A DNA stretch of 64,000 bases, taken from positions 186,001 through 250,000 of the forward strand of contig JRWQ01000007.1 in assembly GCA_000775715.1 (NCBI GenBank), in the 5' to 3' direction. Origin of the DNA: Vibrio tubiashii. GTDB taxonomy: Bacteria > Pseudomonadota > Gammaproteobacteria > Enterobacterales > Vibrionaceae. Shown piece after piece: positions 43,235-55,051 of the stretch. A program made the translations under genes and the position numbers. Position 1 is the first letter of the stretch. Each line of letters opens with the position of its first letter. The notes under the pieces were generated by a model. It worked only from the letters and a program-made list of their open reading frames with translations, searched no databases and was not told where the DNA came from.

Positions 43235-45355
43235 ATGCTCTCACGAAATCTTCTTAAAGACGTTATATCAGCCAGAAATCAGCGTTTATTGGCGAACTCT
43301 TTGTTTCAATATCTCGATGAAACGCTAGAGCCTAGCAATATTGGTATTTTTTCCGAGCAACAAAGAGGAGAGCCTGACGGCTTTCTGTTTGCACATGGGC
43401 ATCCTCTGCCGATAGCTGAATATCCTGAAACCTTCTGGGCCTGGGTGGCGCAGTTTGACACTTCCGATGGCTTAATTCCTTTGGCGATGAACACCTGCAA
43501 GTGGGCGTACGCTACGCACATGGGGGCGCACAGTTACGTTTTCATGCTCGATAATCACCCTAAGATGCGAACTTACATTATCATTGAAAACTTGAATGGC
43601 GTGAGACTCAGCGAATTAAACCAAAATCATGAAATGGATGCACTGCACATTATTGCTTCTCGTTGGCAGTGTGTTCGCGCGGAAACTGAAGCGGCAAAAG
43701 AGTTTAAACAGCGAGACTTTAAAGAAGCTAAGTACCTTGATGTGATCAAGCAGCGAGAGCTGTTTATCGACAACATGAAGTTGGTGCAGCAGGCTGCGGT
43801 TGAGATTTCGAATCCTGCTAACCTAGACGAATTGTATCGCCTTGCAGTAGAAGCGAGCAGGGATAAACTGGGTTTTGATCGTACCTCGTTTATGCTGATT
43901 GACCTAAAAAAGCGTTGTTTTAGTGGCACTTATGGTACGGATGAAAATGGCGAAACGGTCAGTGAACACCACACTCAGTATGATTTGCATCAATTAGAAG
44001 AAACTTATCTTACAGCGCTATTTGAAGGTAAAGATAACTTAGTGATTGTTGAAGAGGCTCCTCTGTATACTGCGGGCTGTGTCGTCGGCCAAGGTTGGAA
44101 TGGTATGTTGATCCTGCGCGATGGTGACGAAATCATTGGTTGGATCGCGATGGACAACTACATCAATCGTACGCCTATCTCCTCGTATCAGCGTCAAATG
44201 CTAGAGTCCTTTGGTTCACTTCTTTCACAAATTTATATCCGTAAGCGTCAAGAGCAAAATGTTCGGATGTTGCATGCGAGCATGGTTGAGCTTTCGCGTT
44301 GTATGACAGTTAGTGAGGTGTGTAAATCGGCGGTGACTTTCGCTATCAATCGCTTGGGAATCGATAGGTTTGCGGTATTCCTGACTGATACCGAGTGTAC
44401 TCACATGCAAGGAACTTGGGGAACGGATATTCAAGGCAATGTGGTTGACGAATCTTACTATCGCTCTGAGACGGTCGAACGCTCGATTGTAACGGCAGCG
44501 AAAGCCAATCCAAACCAAGTCGTGTTTGAAGAGTCGGTTCCCATCTATCACGACTTCAATGTGGTCGGATTTGGTTGGACTGCCATGACTATGCTAGTGA
44601 GTAACAGCGGGGAGCCGATCGCATTTATCGCTGCAGACAACTTAATTAAGCGTTCGCCTTTGACTCATCACCTACGTGAAGTGATTCGTATGTTTTCTTC
44701 TAACTTAACGGAAGTGCTACTGAAAACTCGTGCTCAAGAGGCAGTTCACGCGTTGAATGAAAATCTTGAGCAGGAGGTTAAAGCCCGAACCAGAGAGTTG
44801 CAGAAGGTTAATGAGCAGTTGGAAACCATGGCAAAGCTTGATCCGCTCACCCGCCTTGGCAACCGACGAATGCTGGAGGCTCTGCTTGAGGAGATCTGTA
44901 TTGAGAGTCATGGTGAGCCAGTTAGCTATGGTTTGATCATTGCCGATATCGATTATTTTGGCCTGTACAACAATGAGTATGGTCATATGCAAGGTGATAT
45001 TGCCTTAATGCGTATTGGCAGCATCCTTGAAAGAAACACCCAGTCTGATCGTGAAACATTTTGTCGTATTGGCGGCGAGGAGTTTGCACTGCTTGTCTCG
45101 GGTAAGAGTGCCGACGATGTCGAGCAGTTGTCTGAGAAGATTCGCCAAGAGATCGAAAGTGAAGGTATCGTCCATGCCCAGAGTTCTATTCACGATAGTT
45201 TGACTGTATCGGTGGGGTATTCGGTTATGGAGCTTAACCAGAGCGAGTTTAATTTCGATAAGCTCTATAGCTCGGCAGACAAGTCCCTTTATGAAGCCAA
45301 AAATCGCGGTAGGAACCAAGTGGTGGGCAGCGTCGCTATGCTAGATAAAGTGTAA
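43235..45355 (+). CDS. Tandem-GAF GGDEF diguanylate cyclase
   Basis: This is a 706-residue soluble protein. The N-terminal 180 residues have no clear name. Two GAF-like domains follow (about 185-335 and 345-490). Each repeats the same pattern (GTYGTDENGE... with VVGQGWNGMLILRDG; GTWGTDIQGN... with VVGFGWTAMTMLV), so they are an internal duplication. A coiled coil (NENLEQEVKARTRELQKVNEQLETM) links to the GGDEF domain with GGEEF at 613-617. The inhibitory RxxD site is absent, replaced by SDRE. It should make cyclic di-GMP in response to a small ligand. It is single. Confidence 0.88.
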   Translation: MLSRNLLKDVISARNQRLLANSLFQYLDETLEPSNIGIFSEQQRGEPDGFLFAHGHPLPIAEYPETFWAWVAQFDTSDGLIPLAMNTCKWAYATHMGAHSYVFMLDNHPKMRTYIIIENLNGVRLSELNQNHEMDALHIIASRWQCVRAETEAAKEFKQRDFKEAKYLDVIKQRELFIDNMKLVQQAAVEISNPANLDELYRLAVEASRDKLGFDRTSFMLIDLKKRCFSGTYGTDENGETVSEHHTQYDLHQLEETYLTALFEGKDNLVIVEEAPLYTAGCVVGQGWNGMLILRDGDEIIGWIAMDNYINRTPISSYQRQMLESFGSLLSQIYIRKRQEQNVRMLHASMVELSRCMTVSEVCKSAVTFAINRLGIDRFAVFLTDTECTHMQGTWGTDIQGNVVDESYYRSETVERSIVTAAKANPNQVVFEESVPIYHDFNVVGFGWTAMTMLVSNSGEPIAFIAADNLIKRSPLTHHLREVIRMFSSNLTEVLLKTRAQEAVHALNENLEQEVKARTRELQKVNEQLETMAKLDPLTRLGNRRMLEALLEEICIESHGEPVSYGLIIADIDYFGLYNNEYGHMQGDIALMRIGSILERNTQSDRETFCRIGGEEFALLVSGKSADDVEQLSEKIRQEIESEGIVHAQSSIHDSLTVSVGYSVMELNQSEFNFDKLYSSADKSLYEAKNRGRNQVVGSVAMLDKV

Positions 45356-45380
45356 GTAAGCAGGGCTTGTAAATAAACAA

Positions 45381-45409
45381 AGGTAGCCAAACACGGCTAC
45401 CTTTTTTTG
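45381..45409. terminator. Terminator between the GGDEF gene and batD
   Basis: AGGTAGCC pairs with GGCTACCT around AAACAC, followed by seven T on +. A-rich sequence on the other side may serve batD on the minus strand. Confidence 0.85.
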
Positions 45410-45410
45410 G

Positions 45411-47041
45411 TTACAACTGAGCGAGCTTGTCATCAGGCTTGTCTCTGGTCTTCGCTTTTTTATTGCCTTGTTTGATCAGTTTAATCAGTACATTTGGCTG
45501 CCAATCTTGGCTCTGTGGTGAATACTGGCTGTGATTCATCGCATTGAGTTGCTTCTCTATTTCCTCGATTCGCTCTGGTGAGAGCTGTCGATTCTCACTT
45601 AGCCACTGTTTAGCTAAATAGTTAGCTTTGACTTTGTCATCCTGTTCAATCGCTAGAATCAATTGATCAGTCGTTGGCTTGTCCTCTCGCTCTGGCACTT
45701 GTTCCGTTGAGGTCTTACGCTGCTTGAGCCACAATAGCATCGTCACTAACCACAGTGACGCAAACAATGCGGTTAGATATGGCCAGTAGCCCGCATCATG
45801 AACCGTCACAGTTTCAACTTGGTGTTGCTGAATAGCCGGAGCACTGATGGGTTCGTTATTGAGAGCAGAGCCTGGCTCCACTTTTAGCGCTAGCCCCAAT
45901 AGTTGCGATTTCTGGGCTGATTTGTTAGCACTGTCCCACCAGTTTAGCGAGAACGGATTGAGTGTTATTTCACCAGCTTGCTCCGGTATAATGACTTGCT
46001 TAACCGTCATTCGCGTTGTGCCATTACCTAGATCGGTAAATTGAGGTTTCTCTTGGTAGAGCCTTACCGTAGCCGGGTAGTTAATATTGAACTCTGGGAA
46101 ACGTTCAGATGTTAGCCCCTGAATATCGGTGTTAATAATGCGAGTTAACGATTCACCAACGCGAGTGGTAAATGTTTCACTTGCATTGATTTCATTTCCG
46201 CTGCCATCTAGCCACTGTTGTGACAGGTTGAGTGAAGAAGTAGGAAGCCAAGTTCCTTGGTAGTCACTTGGTATAGGATCGACCTGAATTTGGAACTGCT
46301 GCGCTGGTGTCGTTGCGGAGATTAGCTTGGTAGTACCACTTCGGCGGTCACCGTAAACAACACTGCCTTGAAAGCCAATACCGCTAAGCTGAAACTGGCC
46401 CGCACTGTTTGCCGTTACTAGGTAACTTTGGTCAACAATTGTCACCTCAACACCATCAATAACACTCTGATACTGTTTAGGCTCACCTATCGCACTAAGC
46501 TCGATATCTTCCGCTTTTGGGGGAACAACAAATGGATCTTGTAGCCTGCGCGGATCGGTTTTGATGATCAATCGAGTTGTTAGCGTGGCACTCTCATTTG
46601 GGTAGAGCTGTGATTTACTTAGTTGGTTTTGTAGCTCAATTAGGTCGCTGATTTTAGGCTCTTCGGTATCTACTTTAACGGTGATATCAATCGGCGTTGA
46701 AGAAGCGTTATCAATGGTGAAGGCTGGAATCGTTGCCATGCCTAGGCGTTGTGCCGCGAGAGAAATGTTCCATTCACTGCGTACAGAGCGGTCTCCGTTG
46801 ATGATGTTTATCGAGCTACCAAAACTAGGTCGGCCCATGAAGAAGTCTTTTTCTAGAGCGCTAAAATCTAAAGCGTCAGACGAGACTTTTTTATCCACCA
46901 CAATACGCAGTTGAAAGACTTCATTTTTAACCACGTTGTTTTTGTTCACTGTCGCGACCACAGAGTTTGCCAGTGCAAATGGGCTAATTAACGTGAGAAC
47001 GAGAGCGACTAAAGCCACATTTAATGAGTTTAGTTTGTTCA

Positions 47042-47042
<1 letters not shown>
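45411..47042 (-). CDS. BatD-like protein, last gene of the Bat operon
   Basis: This 543-residue protein has a signal peptide (about 1-26, ending FALANS), a large beta-rich periplasmic region of repeated Ig-like segments (about 27-385), one membrane segment (about 417-437, YLTALFASLWLVTMLLWL) and a cytoplasmic helical tail. This is the layout of BatD (oxygen tolerance family). I chose the ATG at 47042, which overlaps the BatB stop as TAATG and has AGGTAAG upstream, over one at 47048. It completes the moxR-DUF58-DUF4381-batA-batB-batD set. Confidence 0.85.
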
Positions 47043-48899
<1,857 letters not shown>

Positions 48900-48907
<8 letters not shown>

Positions 48908-49871
48908 GATTCCTCCGAGTCACTAATAATAGAGTAAAAGCAAAAAGCGCAATCGCTAGGGGAAGACTAAACCACTCAGTCTGTGGGCGCCAAGTCTGCG
49001 TAGCGTTCGAGATTGGCTCTAGTTGATTGATGGTTTCGTAGATCTTAGCCAGATCATCGGCATTGCGAGCACGAAAGTACTGGCCGCCAGTGATTTGTGC
49101 GATCTCGCTGAGGGTCTTTTCATCAAGGTCTTGAGCGGTATTGACCTTACGCGTCATAAAGAAGTCTTGAACCATCATTTCGCCTGCACCCACACCTATG
49201 GTGTAGATAGTCGCATTGTATTTTTGGGCGATTTTCGCAGCTTCAATCGGATCGAGCACACCTGAAGTATTGCTACCGTCACTGAGGAGTACCATCACGC
49301 GTTGTGGGGCGTCACTGTCAATAAAGGTTTTGGTCGCTAAGCCAATGCCTTCACCAATGGCGGTTTTATCGCCGATCAGTTTTAGCACTAGCGAGTTCAC
49401 TTGCTGAGAAATAGTATTACGATCTAGGGTTAAAGGCGTTTGCAAGTAGGCGTGGTCAGCAAAAAGCACCAAGCCAAGACGATCCCCTTCACGCTGCTGA
49501 GCAAAGTCACTGACTACCTGTTTAACCGCACTTAAACGGTCGATGTACTCTTCTTGGTCATCTTGCATATCTTTCTGACTCATCGAGTAAGAGAGATCGA
49601 GCACTAACATCAGGTCGCGGTGCTTGGGTGAAGTTGTCACGGGAGCTCCGTACCAAACCGGTCTCGCTAATGCTGTGATGAAAGCCAGCCAGACAAGACA
49701 CACTAGCAACCTAGCAATGTGCTTTTTTGGCGCAGCCCCATCTGCCGATTTAGGTAAGTAGGGGAGCTGGATTGGTGCTGTTGCTCTTGCTGGTGGAACA
49801 ATAAAGTAGATCACCAATGGCAGTGGTAACAGCAAAAATGCCCACCACCATTCGAAGCTAATGCTAGCCAC
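48900..49871 (-). CDS. BatA-like VWA-domain membrane protein
   Basis: This 323-residue protein has two N-terminal membrane segments (about 7-25 and 48-66), a VWA domain (about 80-285) with MIDAS motif LVLDLSYSMSQKD and VLLSDGSNTSGVL, and a C-terminal membrane anchor (about 300-318). The start is GTG at 49871 with AAGGA seven bases upstream; an earlier ATG at 49910 lies in the preceding gene with no site. It overlaps the DUF4381 gene by 8 bases. It is likely a membrane chaperone-like partner of MoxR. Confidence 0.88.
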
Positions 49872-50337
49872 GGACTTTCCTTCTTTTCTTCGGTGGCAAC
49901 GCCTGACCAACCCACTCGCTGCAGTCCTGAATCAGTGCGTCGGCATTATCGATCGGCTGTTTGCTGTATAACGCTTGTTGCCAAGCCTCATAGTTTTGGC
50001 TAAATCGAGGTGTTTTCAGATGGCTGTCGAGAAATCCATACCATTCCTTTCCGGTAAGCTGGGCGATTTCTTCTCTAGGGAAGTAACAAAGTGCTGCTTG
50101 TCTCACCAATTCGATCGCTTCTGAAGGTCTCTGGTCTAGCGCGAGCAAACGCAATGCCGTTTTCTTCGGTGCTAAGCGGCGTTTGTTCCAACGAAAAATT
50201 AGCCATGTTGCCAGTAATAATGTCAGTATTCCGCCGAGGGTAGCCCACCAACCCCAAGCGAGTGGTAGCCAAGACGGTACTTCTGGTAAATGTAGGGCGT
50301 TCAAAGGTAATAGCGACGTTTGAGTCTCTGTGCTCAT
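49864..50337 (-). CDS. DUF4381 membrane protein of the Bat operon
   Basis: This 157-residue protein has one membrane segment (about 27-49, WGWWATLGGILTLLLATWLIF) near its start and a cytoplasmic helical domain with ELVRQAALCYFPREEIAQLTGKEWYGFLDSH, the DUF4381 core. The family sits in MoxR/Bat operons between DUF58 and VWA genes. Only 2 bases separate it from the DUF58 gene. The function is not known. Confidence 0.85.
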   Translation of the reverse strand: MSTETQTSLLPLNALHLPEVPSWLPLAWGWWATLGGILTLLLATWLIFRWNKRRLAPKKTALRLLALDQRPSEAIELVRQAALCYFPREEIAQLTGKEWYGFLDSHLKTPRFSQNYEAWQQALYSKQPIDNADALIQDCSEWVGQALPPKKRRKVRG

Positions 50338-50339
50338 AG

Positions 50340-51257
50340 TTAAAATCCGTGTAATTGTTGTGTCAAAGCAGCACCGCTAGAGAGCGACGAAAAGCTGATA
50401 GCCATTTTTCGGGCCATCTGCTGTAGCTGAGTTTGTTGCTGCTCGAACGCCTTTTCTATTCCTAGGCGTGTGTTTTTTGATGAAAAGTCTAGCCAACGTG
50501 TCTGTTCATTATTGGTCACTTGCTCTGTGCCTCGATAGAGAGTTTGACCGCGCTCTAAAGGATCATAGATTTGAATCATACGAACACGGTTATGTTGGCT
50601 AAGTCGGCTAATATTGGATTCGTGAGCGGCGGTTAGTCGAGAAAAGTCGCTCAAGAGGATTATTTCACTCCCTTTAGGGCAAATACGAGCTAACGCGTGT
50701 AGAGCCAGGTTCATGTCTTGGCGTACGTTAGCTTGTGTCGTCAGTTGTTGTTGATGTGCGGCGACCAGTGATTGAATCAAGGCCAATGCTCCTTTGCGTC
50801 GAGAGGTCGGTTTTAGCTCGATAAGCTGGTTACCTGTATCAATGACAGCGCCAATTCTGTCTTGCTGAGCGACGCTGAGCCAAGCGATTAAGCTCGCCAT
50901 ATGCGCCAGCTGAACTGATTTGAGCATCAAGGTCGATCCAAACATCATTGATGATGAAAGGTCAGCATAAATTACCACAGGCTTTTCACGCTCTTCGGAG
51001 AAAAGCTTAGTATGCGGCTTACCTGTACGAGCCGTCACGCGCCAGTCGATGGCTCGAATGTCGTCACCCGCTTGGTATTGGCGGACTTCGCTAAAGTCCA
51101 TACCTCTGCCTAGCTGTCTGCTCTGGTGCTGACCTAACATTTGTGACCATAAACTCTTGGCAGGTGGCATCCACTGAATGCACTGCTGCTTGTAATACAG
51201 CAGTTCATCAAGTGTTAGGCTCACACCATTGCTAAAGGGAGGTAATTTGCTGACCAT
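50340..51257 (-). CDS. DUF58 domain protein of the MoxR/Bat operon
   Basis: This 305-residue cytoplasmic protein shows DUF58 signature GRGMDFSEVRQYQAGDDIRAIDWRVTARTGKPHTKLFSEEREKPV, followed by a degenerate VWA-like domain (VIYADLSSSMMFGS). DUF58 proteins are thought to link MoxR ATPases to VWA clients. It begins 11 bases after moxR and joins DUF4381 with 2 bases between. Confidence 0.92.
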   Translation of the reverse strand: MVSKLPPFSNGVSLTLDELLYYKQQCIQWMPPAKSLWSQMLGQHQSRQLGRGMDFSEVRQYQAGDDIRAIDWRVTARTGKPHTKLFSEEREKPVVIYADLSSSMMFGSTLMLKSVQLAHMASLIAWLSVAQQDRIGAVIDTGNQLIELKPTSRRKGALALIQSLVAAHQQQLTTQANVRQDMNLALHALARICPKGSEIILLSDFSRLTAAHESNISRLSQHNRVRMIQIYDPLERGQTLYRGTEQVTNNEQTRWLDFSSKNTRLGIEKAFEQQQTQLQQMARKMAISFSSLSSGAALTQQLHGF

Positions 51258-51268
51258 ATTACTTCTGC

Positions 51269-52225
51269 CTATGCGCTGCCAACCAGAGAAAGCAATTTAC
51301 TGATCACTTGGTTAGGTTCAATACCCTCTGCCTGAGCTTGATAACTCAGTAGCAGGCGATGGCGCAGTACTGGGAAAGCCATGGCTTGCACATCTTCTGG
51401 TGACACGAAATCGCGGCCATTTAACCAAGCATGAGCGCGCGCGCAGCGATCGAGTGCGATGGTTGCCCTTGGACTTACCCCCATCTCTAACCACTGCTCT
51501 AAAGTCGCGTCATACTTGCTTGGCTCGCGCGTTGCGATGACTAAGCGAATAATGTACTGCTCGATTGGCTCAGCCATATGAATATTAAGTACTTCCTGAC
51601 GCGCGGCAAAGATGTCGGCTTGAGACAGAGAAGGCGGCGTAACGCTCGTTTCTCCTTTTGCTTCTCCTCGGTTTAAGCGTAGGATTTCGAGTTCACTCTG
51701 TGCGTCAGGGTAACTGACATCTAAGTGAATGAGAAAACGGTCTAGCTGAGCTTCCGGTAAGGGGTAGGTGCCTTCTTGCTCAATGGGGTTTTGTGTTGCC
51801 ATGACTAAAAACAGCTCCGGCAGGGCATAGGTGTTTCTGCCTGCGGTGATCTGTTTTTCAGCCATTGCTTCTAGCATTGCTGCTTGGACCTTGGCCGGCG
51901 CGCGGTTGATTTCATCGGCAAGGATAAGCGAATTAAAAATCGGCCCTGACTGGAAGGTAAACTCCCCGGTTTCTGGCCTGAAAATATCGGTGCCAGTTAG
52001 ATCCGCCGGCAGCAAGTCAGGCGTGAACTGGATACGATGGAAATCCCCTTCGATACAATCGGCGAGAGATTTTACCGCGCGAGTCTTGGCTAAGCCCGGA
52101 GGTCCTTCGACCAAAATGTGCCCGTCTGCTAACAGGGCAACAAGTAGCTGATTCACTAGTTCGCTCTGGCCAATGATCTGGCTGTTTAGGTGATCGCGTA
52201 ATTGTTGTAGAGCGTGTGAATTCAT
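51269..52225 (-). CDS. MoxR-family AAA+ ATPase
   Basis: This 318-residue AAA+ ATPase of the MoxR class is the first gene of the Bat operon. Walker A is GPPGLAKTRA, Walker B and sensor are SLILADEINRAPAKVQAAMLEAMAEKQIT and FLVMATQNPIEQEGTYPLPEAQLDRF, then VSPRATIALDRCARAHAWL. MoxR proteins act as chaperones or assembly factors with VWA proteins. I chose the ATG at 52225 (GGAGAG upstream) over 52243. Expression likely starts in the gap to the chemoreceptor gene. Confidence 0.94.
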   Translation of the reverse strand: MNSHALQQLRDHLNSQIIGQSELVNQLLVALLADGHILVEGPPGLAKTRAVKSLADCIEGDFHRIQFTPDLLPADLTGTDIFRPETGEFTFQSGPIFNSLILADEINRAPAKVQAAMLEAMAEKQITAGRNTYALPELFLVMATQNPIEQEGTYPLPEAQLDRFLIHLDVSYPDAQSELEILRLNRGEAKGETSVTPPSLSQADIFAARQEVLNIHMAEPIEQYIIRLVIATREPSKYDATLEQWLEMGVSPRATIALDRCARAHAWLNGRDFVSPEDVQAMAFPVLRHRLLLSYQAQAEGIEPNQVISKLLSLVGSA

Positions 52226-52595
52226 GACTGTGTCTCTCCTCATTTTTTCACTTAGTAGCTCGTAAGCTAAAAAAGTTCCAACGAGATAAAGATGAAATGT
52301 TGAGTTTTCGCGTCATCATTTCTTAAGGTTTATCGTAACGGAACAAATAGCATTAATTCAGCTAGTTAAGATATGGGGATGATAACCAAAGATCCAACGA
52401 TTCAACATTGAAATCTAAGCTCGCGCAAATAGAAAACTAATCTTGGTTAAATAATGACCATGCAATATTAATTTTGTAAAGAAGTATGTAGATTTGCCGA
52501 TATACTAAGCTGATGGGAAAAGTGAACAATTTACGAGTATCAATGGATGCTTTTGCTATTTTGTCAGTGATTAATTGCTTCTTAAGGCAGGAAAA
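52226..52595. promoter_or_regulatory. Divergent region between the Bat operon and the chemoreceptor gene
   Basis: This is 370 bases without a gene. It holds the sigma-28 promoter of the chemoreceptor (52477-52503) near the right end. On the minus strand I cannot assign the moxR promoter. I see no further signal in the left 200 bases. Confidence 0.55.
52477..52503 (+). promoter_or_regulatory. Sigma-28 (FliA) promoter of the chemoreceptor gene
   Basis: TAAA at 52477-52480, then 15 bases, then GCCGATAT at 52496-52503, against the consensus TAAA-N15-GCCGATAA (one mismatch). Initiation would be about 85 bases before the ATG. Confidence 0.85.
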
Positions 52596-54509
52596 ATGAA
52601 ATTAAACTCAATTAGCATAAAACAGAAAGTGGTCGCAGGGCTCACCTTTGCTGTTTTAGCTTCAACAGTAATTGTGGGAGTTATGGCGCAACGTCAGGCT
52701 CGAGGCGTACTAGAGCACCGATTAATTGATATGGAGCTGCCTTCTATGCTCGAGCAAATTAGCAGCCAAATTGATAACGAAGTCAGCCAACTTCTGTTCG
52801 CAGCGGAGCAGTTAGCGAACAATGAGTTTATCAAGCAAGCGATCAACACCACCAATATTGATCCAGATGTTGAAGCGCAACTGGTAAAACAGCTCAATAA
52901 TGTCCGTTCGCAATACAATTTAAACGATGCCTCTGTCGCGAACCGCAATACAGCTTATTACTGGAATCAGAATGGCTTCCTTCGCCAACTGAACCAACAG
53001 CAGGATGGGTGGTTTTTTGGTTTTACAAAATCAGGTAATGCCACCTCGGTGAGTATTTTCCAAGAAGCCAATGGTGAAGTGAAAATGTTTACCAACTACC
53101 AAATGCTCAATGACATGGCGATGTCTGGTTTATCGAAGTCTATGGACGACATGGTGAAGTTTCTGAACGGTTTTAAAATCGAACAGTCTGGTTTTGTTTT
53201 CCTTGCCGATGCTGCAGGTACGGTTCAGATTCACCGTGACAACAGCAAAGCCAAATCGAGCATCTCGTCTCTATTTGGTGTTGATTCCTCTTCACTACTG
53301 AAAAAATCAGGTTTTAGTTTGGTAGAGACGAGTTATGAAGGTAATAGTGTTTTCCTTGCTAGCACCTACATCCCTTCTATGGATTGGTTCGTTGTCGGCG
53401 TAGTGCCTGTTGACGAAGTGTTCGCTGATTTGAACGCAGTCGCTAAACAGATGATGATTACCACCATCGTGGTGGCGGGGCTATTTATCTTTATGGGTAT
53501 CTTCCTGGCTAACAGCATTGCCAGCCCGATCCGCGCGATAGCAGAACGCTTTGCTGATCTTGGCAAAGGCGACGGCGACCTTTCACAGCGTATTGAAGTA
53601 AAAGGCAGTGATGAAATTGGTCAGCTTTCTGAAGGATTCAACGGGTTTATAGAGAAGATCCATGAGTCGATGAAAGAGGTGGCGTCAACCAGTAACGCTT
53701 TGCAAACCGCAGCTGACGGTGTATCGAGCAAGGCACATACCACCCATGACAACAGCCAGATGCAGCGTGACCAAACGATCCAAGTGGTGACCGCGATCAA
53801 CGAAATGGGTGCGACCATTAGCGAGATTGCTAGCAACGCAGCGACGGCAGCAGAAACTGCGAACCAAGCTTCAGACAACACCCAAGTTGGTCAGGACGTG
53901 GTGAATCAGGCCAAAGATGCGATTAGCCGCCTTGCGCTAGATATCGAAAGTACAGGTCAGGTGGTTGAGCAGTTAGCGTCTACAACCCAAGAGATTGGTT
54001 CTATCTTGGATGTTATCCGTGATATTTCAGAGCAAACTAACCTCCTTGCACTTAACGCAGCAATCGAAGCGGCCCGTGCAGGTGAACAAGGTCGTGGTTT
54101 TGCCGTGGTTGCAGATGAAGTTCGTAACCTAGCGAGTCGTACGGCGGACTCGACTGAAGAGATTCAGAAGATGATCAACCAGTTGCAAAGTGATGCCAAA
54201 GACGCCGTTTCTGCAATGGAAGGCGGTAAGAGCGTGACAAGCGAAGGTGTGAGCGCATCGGATGAAGCGGTGAACGTACTTGTCAGCATCTCTGAGCGTA
54301 TCCATGACATCTCTGATCGCAATACTCAAGTGGCGACGGCGACAGAGGAGCAGTCTACCGTTGTTCATACTATCAACCAGAACATTGAAGAGATTAACGC
54401 GATCAATGAGGTAACGACTGGCACGGCAGAAGAGCTAGCCGCAGCAAGTGCTGAGCTAAAAGAGCTTTCAGCGCGTCTTGATACCATGGTGGGTAGCTTC
54501 AAACTGTAA
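52596..54509 (+). CDS. Methyl-accepting chemotaxis protein
   Basis: This 637-residue receptor has a membrane segment at about 10-28, a large periplasmic dCache-like sensor (about 35-285), a second membrane segment (about 292-312), HAMP ([29 protein letters not shown]) and a long cytoplasmic signalling domain. The conserved tip is [22 protein letters not shown], which binds CheA/CheW. I chose the ATG at 52596 (GGCAGGA upstream) over a TTG at 52575. A sigma-28 promoter precedes it, linking expression to the flagellar cascade. The ligand is unknown. Confidence 0.93.
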   Translation: MKLNSISIKQKVVAGLTFAVLASTVIVGVMAQRQARGVLEHRLIDMELPSMLEQISSQIDNEVSQLLFAAEQLANNEFIKQAINTTNIDPDVEAQLVKQLNNVRSQYNLNDASVANRNTAYYWNQNGFLRQLNQQQDGWFFGFTKSGNATSVSIFQEANGEVKMFTNYQMLNDMAMSGLSKSMDDMVKFLNGFKIEQSGFVFLADAAGTVQIHRDNSKAKSSISSLFGVDSSSLLKKSGFSLVETSYEGNSVFLASTYIPSMDWFVVGVVPVDEVFADLNAVAKQMMITTIVVAGLFIFMGIFLANSIASPIRAIAERFADLGKGDGDLSQRIEVKGSDEIGQLSEGFNGFIEKIHESMKEVASTSNALQTAADGVSSKAHTTHDNSQMQRDQTIQVVTAINEMGATISEIASNAATAAETANQASDNTQVGQDVVNQAKDAISRLALDIESTGQVVEQLASTTQEIGSILDVIRDISEQTNLLALNAAIEAARAGEQGRGFAVVADEVRNLASRTADSTEEIQKMINQLQSDAKDAVSAMEGGKSVTSEGVSASDEAVNVLVSISERIHDISDRNTQVATATEEQSTVVHTINQNIEEINAINEVTTGTAEELAAASAELKELSARLDTMVGSFKL

Positions 54510-54529
54510 GGTAAGCGCAAACTGGAATT

Positions 54530-54567
54530 ACTGGGTCTAAGTGGGTAAACTTAGACCCAGTTTTTAT
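54530..54567 (+). terminator. Terminator of the chemoreceptor gene
   Basis: ACTGGGTCTAAG pairs with CTTAGACCCAGT, followed by TTTTATTTAT. Confidence 0.9.
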
Positions 54568-54586
54568 TTATAGGGTAAGTGAGATC

Positions 54587-54787
54587 ATGAGTGATTTCGA
54601 AAAAGAGCTAGAGAAGATGTCACAAGAGATGGGCGATGAGCCTGAAGTGGCACTACCATCACTTGAAGAGCAAAAGAACATTGCTGCTGAGCTGAAAAAG
54701 CTCGAAGCAGAAGGCAAGCTAACGCCAGAAGTTTTAGAACAGTACTTCGGTAAGTTCTACGCAAAGACTGATACACCAATTCACTAA
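54587..54787 (+). CDS. Small acidic hypothetical protein
   Basis: This 66-residue protein is acidic, rich in Glu and Lys and mostly helical (EEQKNIAAELKKLEAEGKLTPEVLEQYF). It has no signal, membrane segment or known motif. GTAAGTGAG precedes the ATG. A clean terminator follows at 54815. The composition and flanking terminators make it a credible independent gene of unknown function. Confidence 0.65.
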   Translation: MSDFEKELEKMSQEMGDEPEVALPSLEEQKNIAAELKKLEAEGKLTPEVLEQYFGKFYAKTDTPIH

Positions 54788-54814
54788 GGTATCAGTCGAC
54801 AGACCCTAATGATT

Positions 54815-54837
54815 AAGTCGCCAATGGCGACTTTTTT
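54815..54837 (+). terminator. Terminator of the small acidic protein gene
   Basis: AAGTCGCC pairs with GGCGACTT around AAT and is followed by six T. Confidence 0.88.
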
Positions 54838-54863
54838 CTTGTTTACTAAACCCAGGATTGTTG

Positions 54864-54989
54864 ATGCTTATTCTCTACCGTTTACTTAAACTCGCGATTA
54901 TCTGCGCGGTTTTTTTCACTATCTATGACGTTATCGAGTTTGGTGAAATTACATGGTTCGAACGTCTACTTGCTGCGCTAGGCTTCTAG
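54864..54989 (+). CDS. Putative 41-residue membrane peptide
   Basis: An ATG at 54864, with AGGATT 6 bases before it, opens a frame of 41 residues: a hydrophobic segment (LLKLAIICAVFFTIYDVI) followed by EFGEITWFERLLAALGF. It sits between a terminator and the convergent crotonase gene. Its short length leaves some doubt, but its amphipathic, non-random composition supports it. Confidence 0.5.
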   Translation: MLILYRLLKLAIICAVFFTIYDVIEFGEITWFERLLAALGF

Positions 54990-55051
54990 TTATCGACTAG
55001 AAAGTTATCAGCAGTAGGGGAAGTGTCGGCCTACTGCTTTGGTTAGATGAG

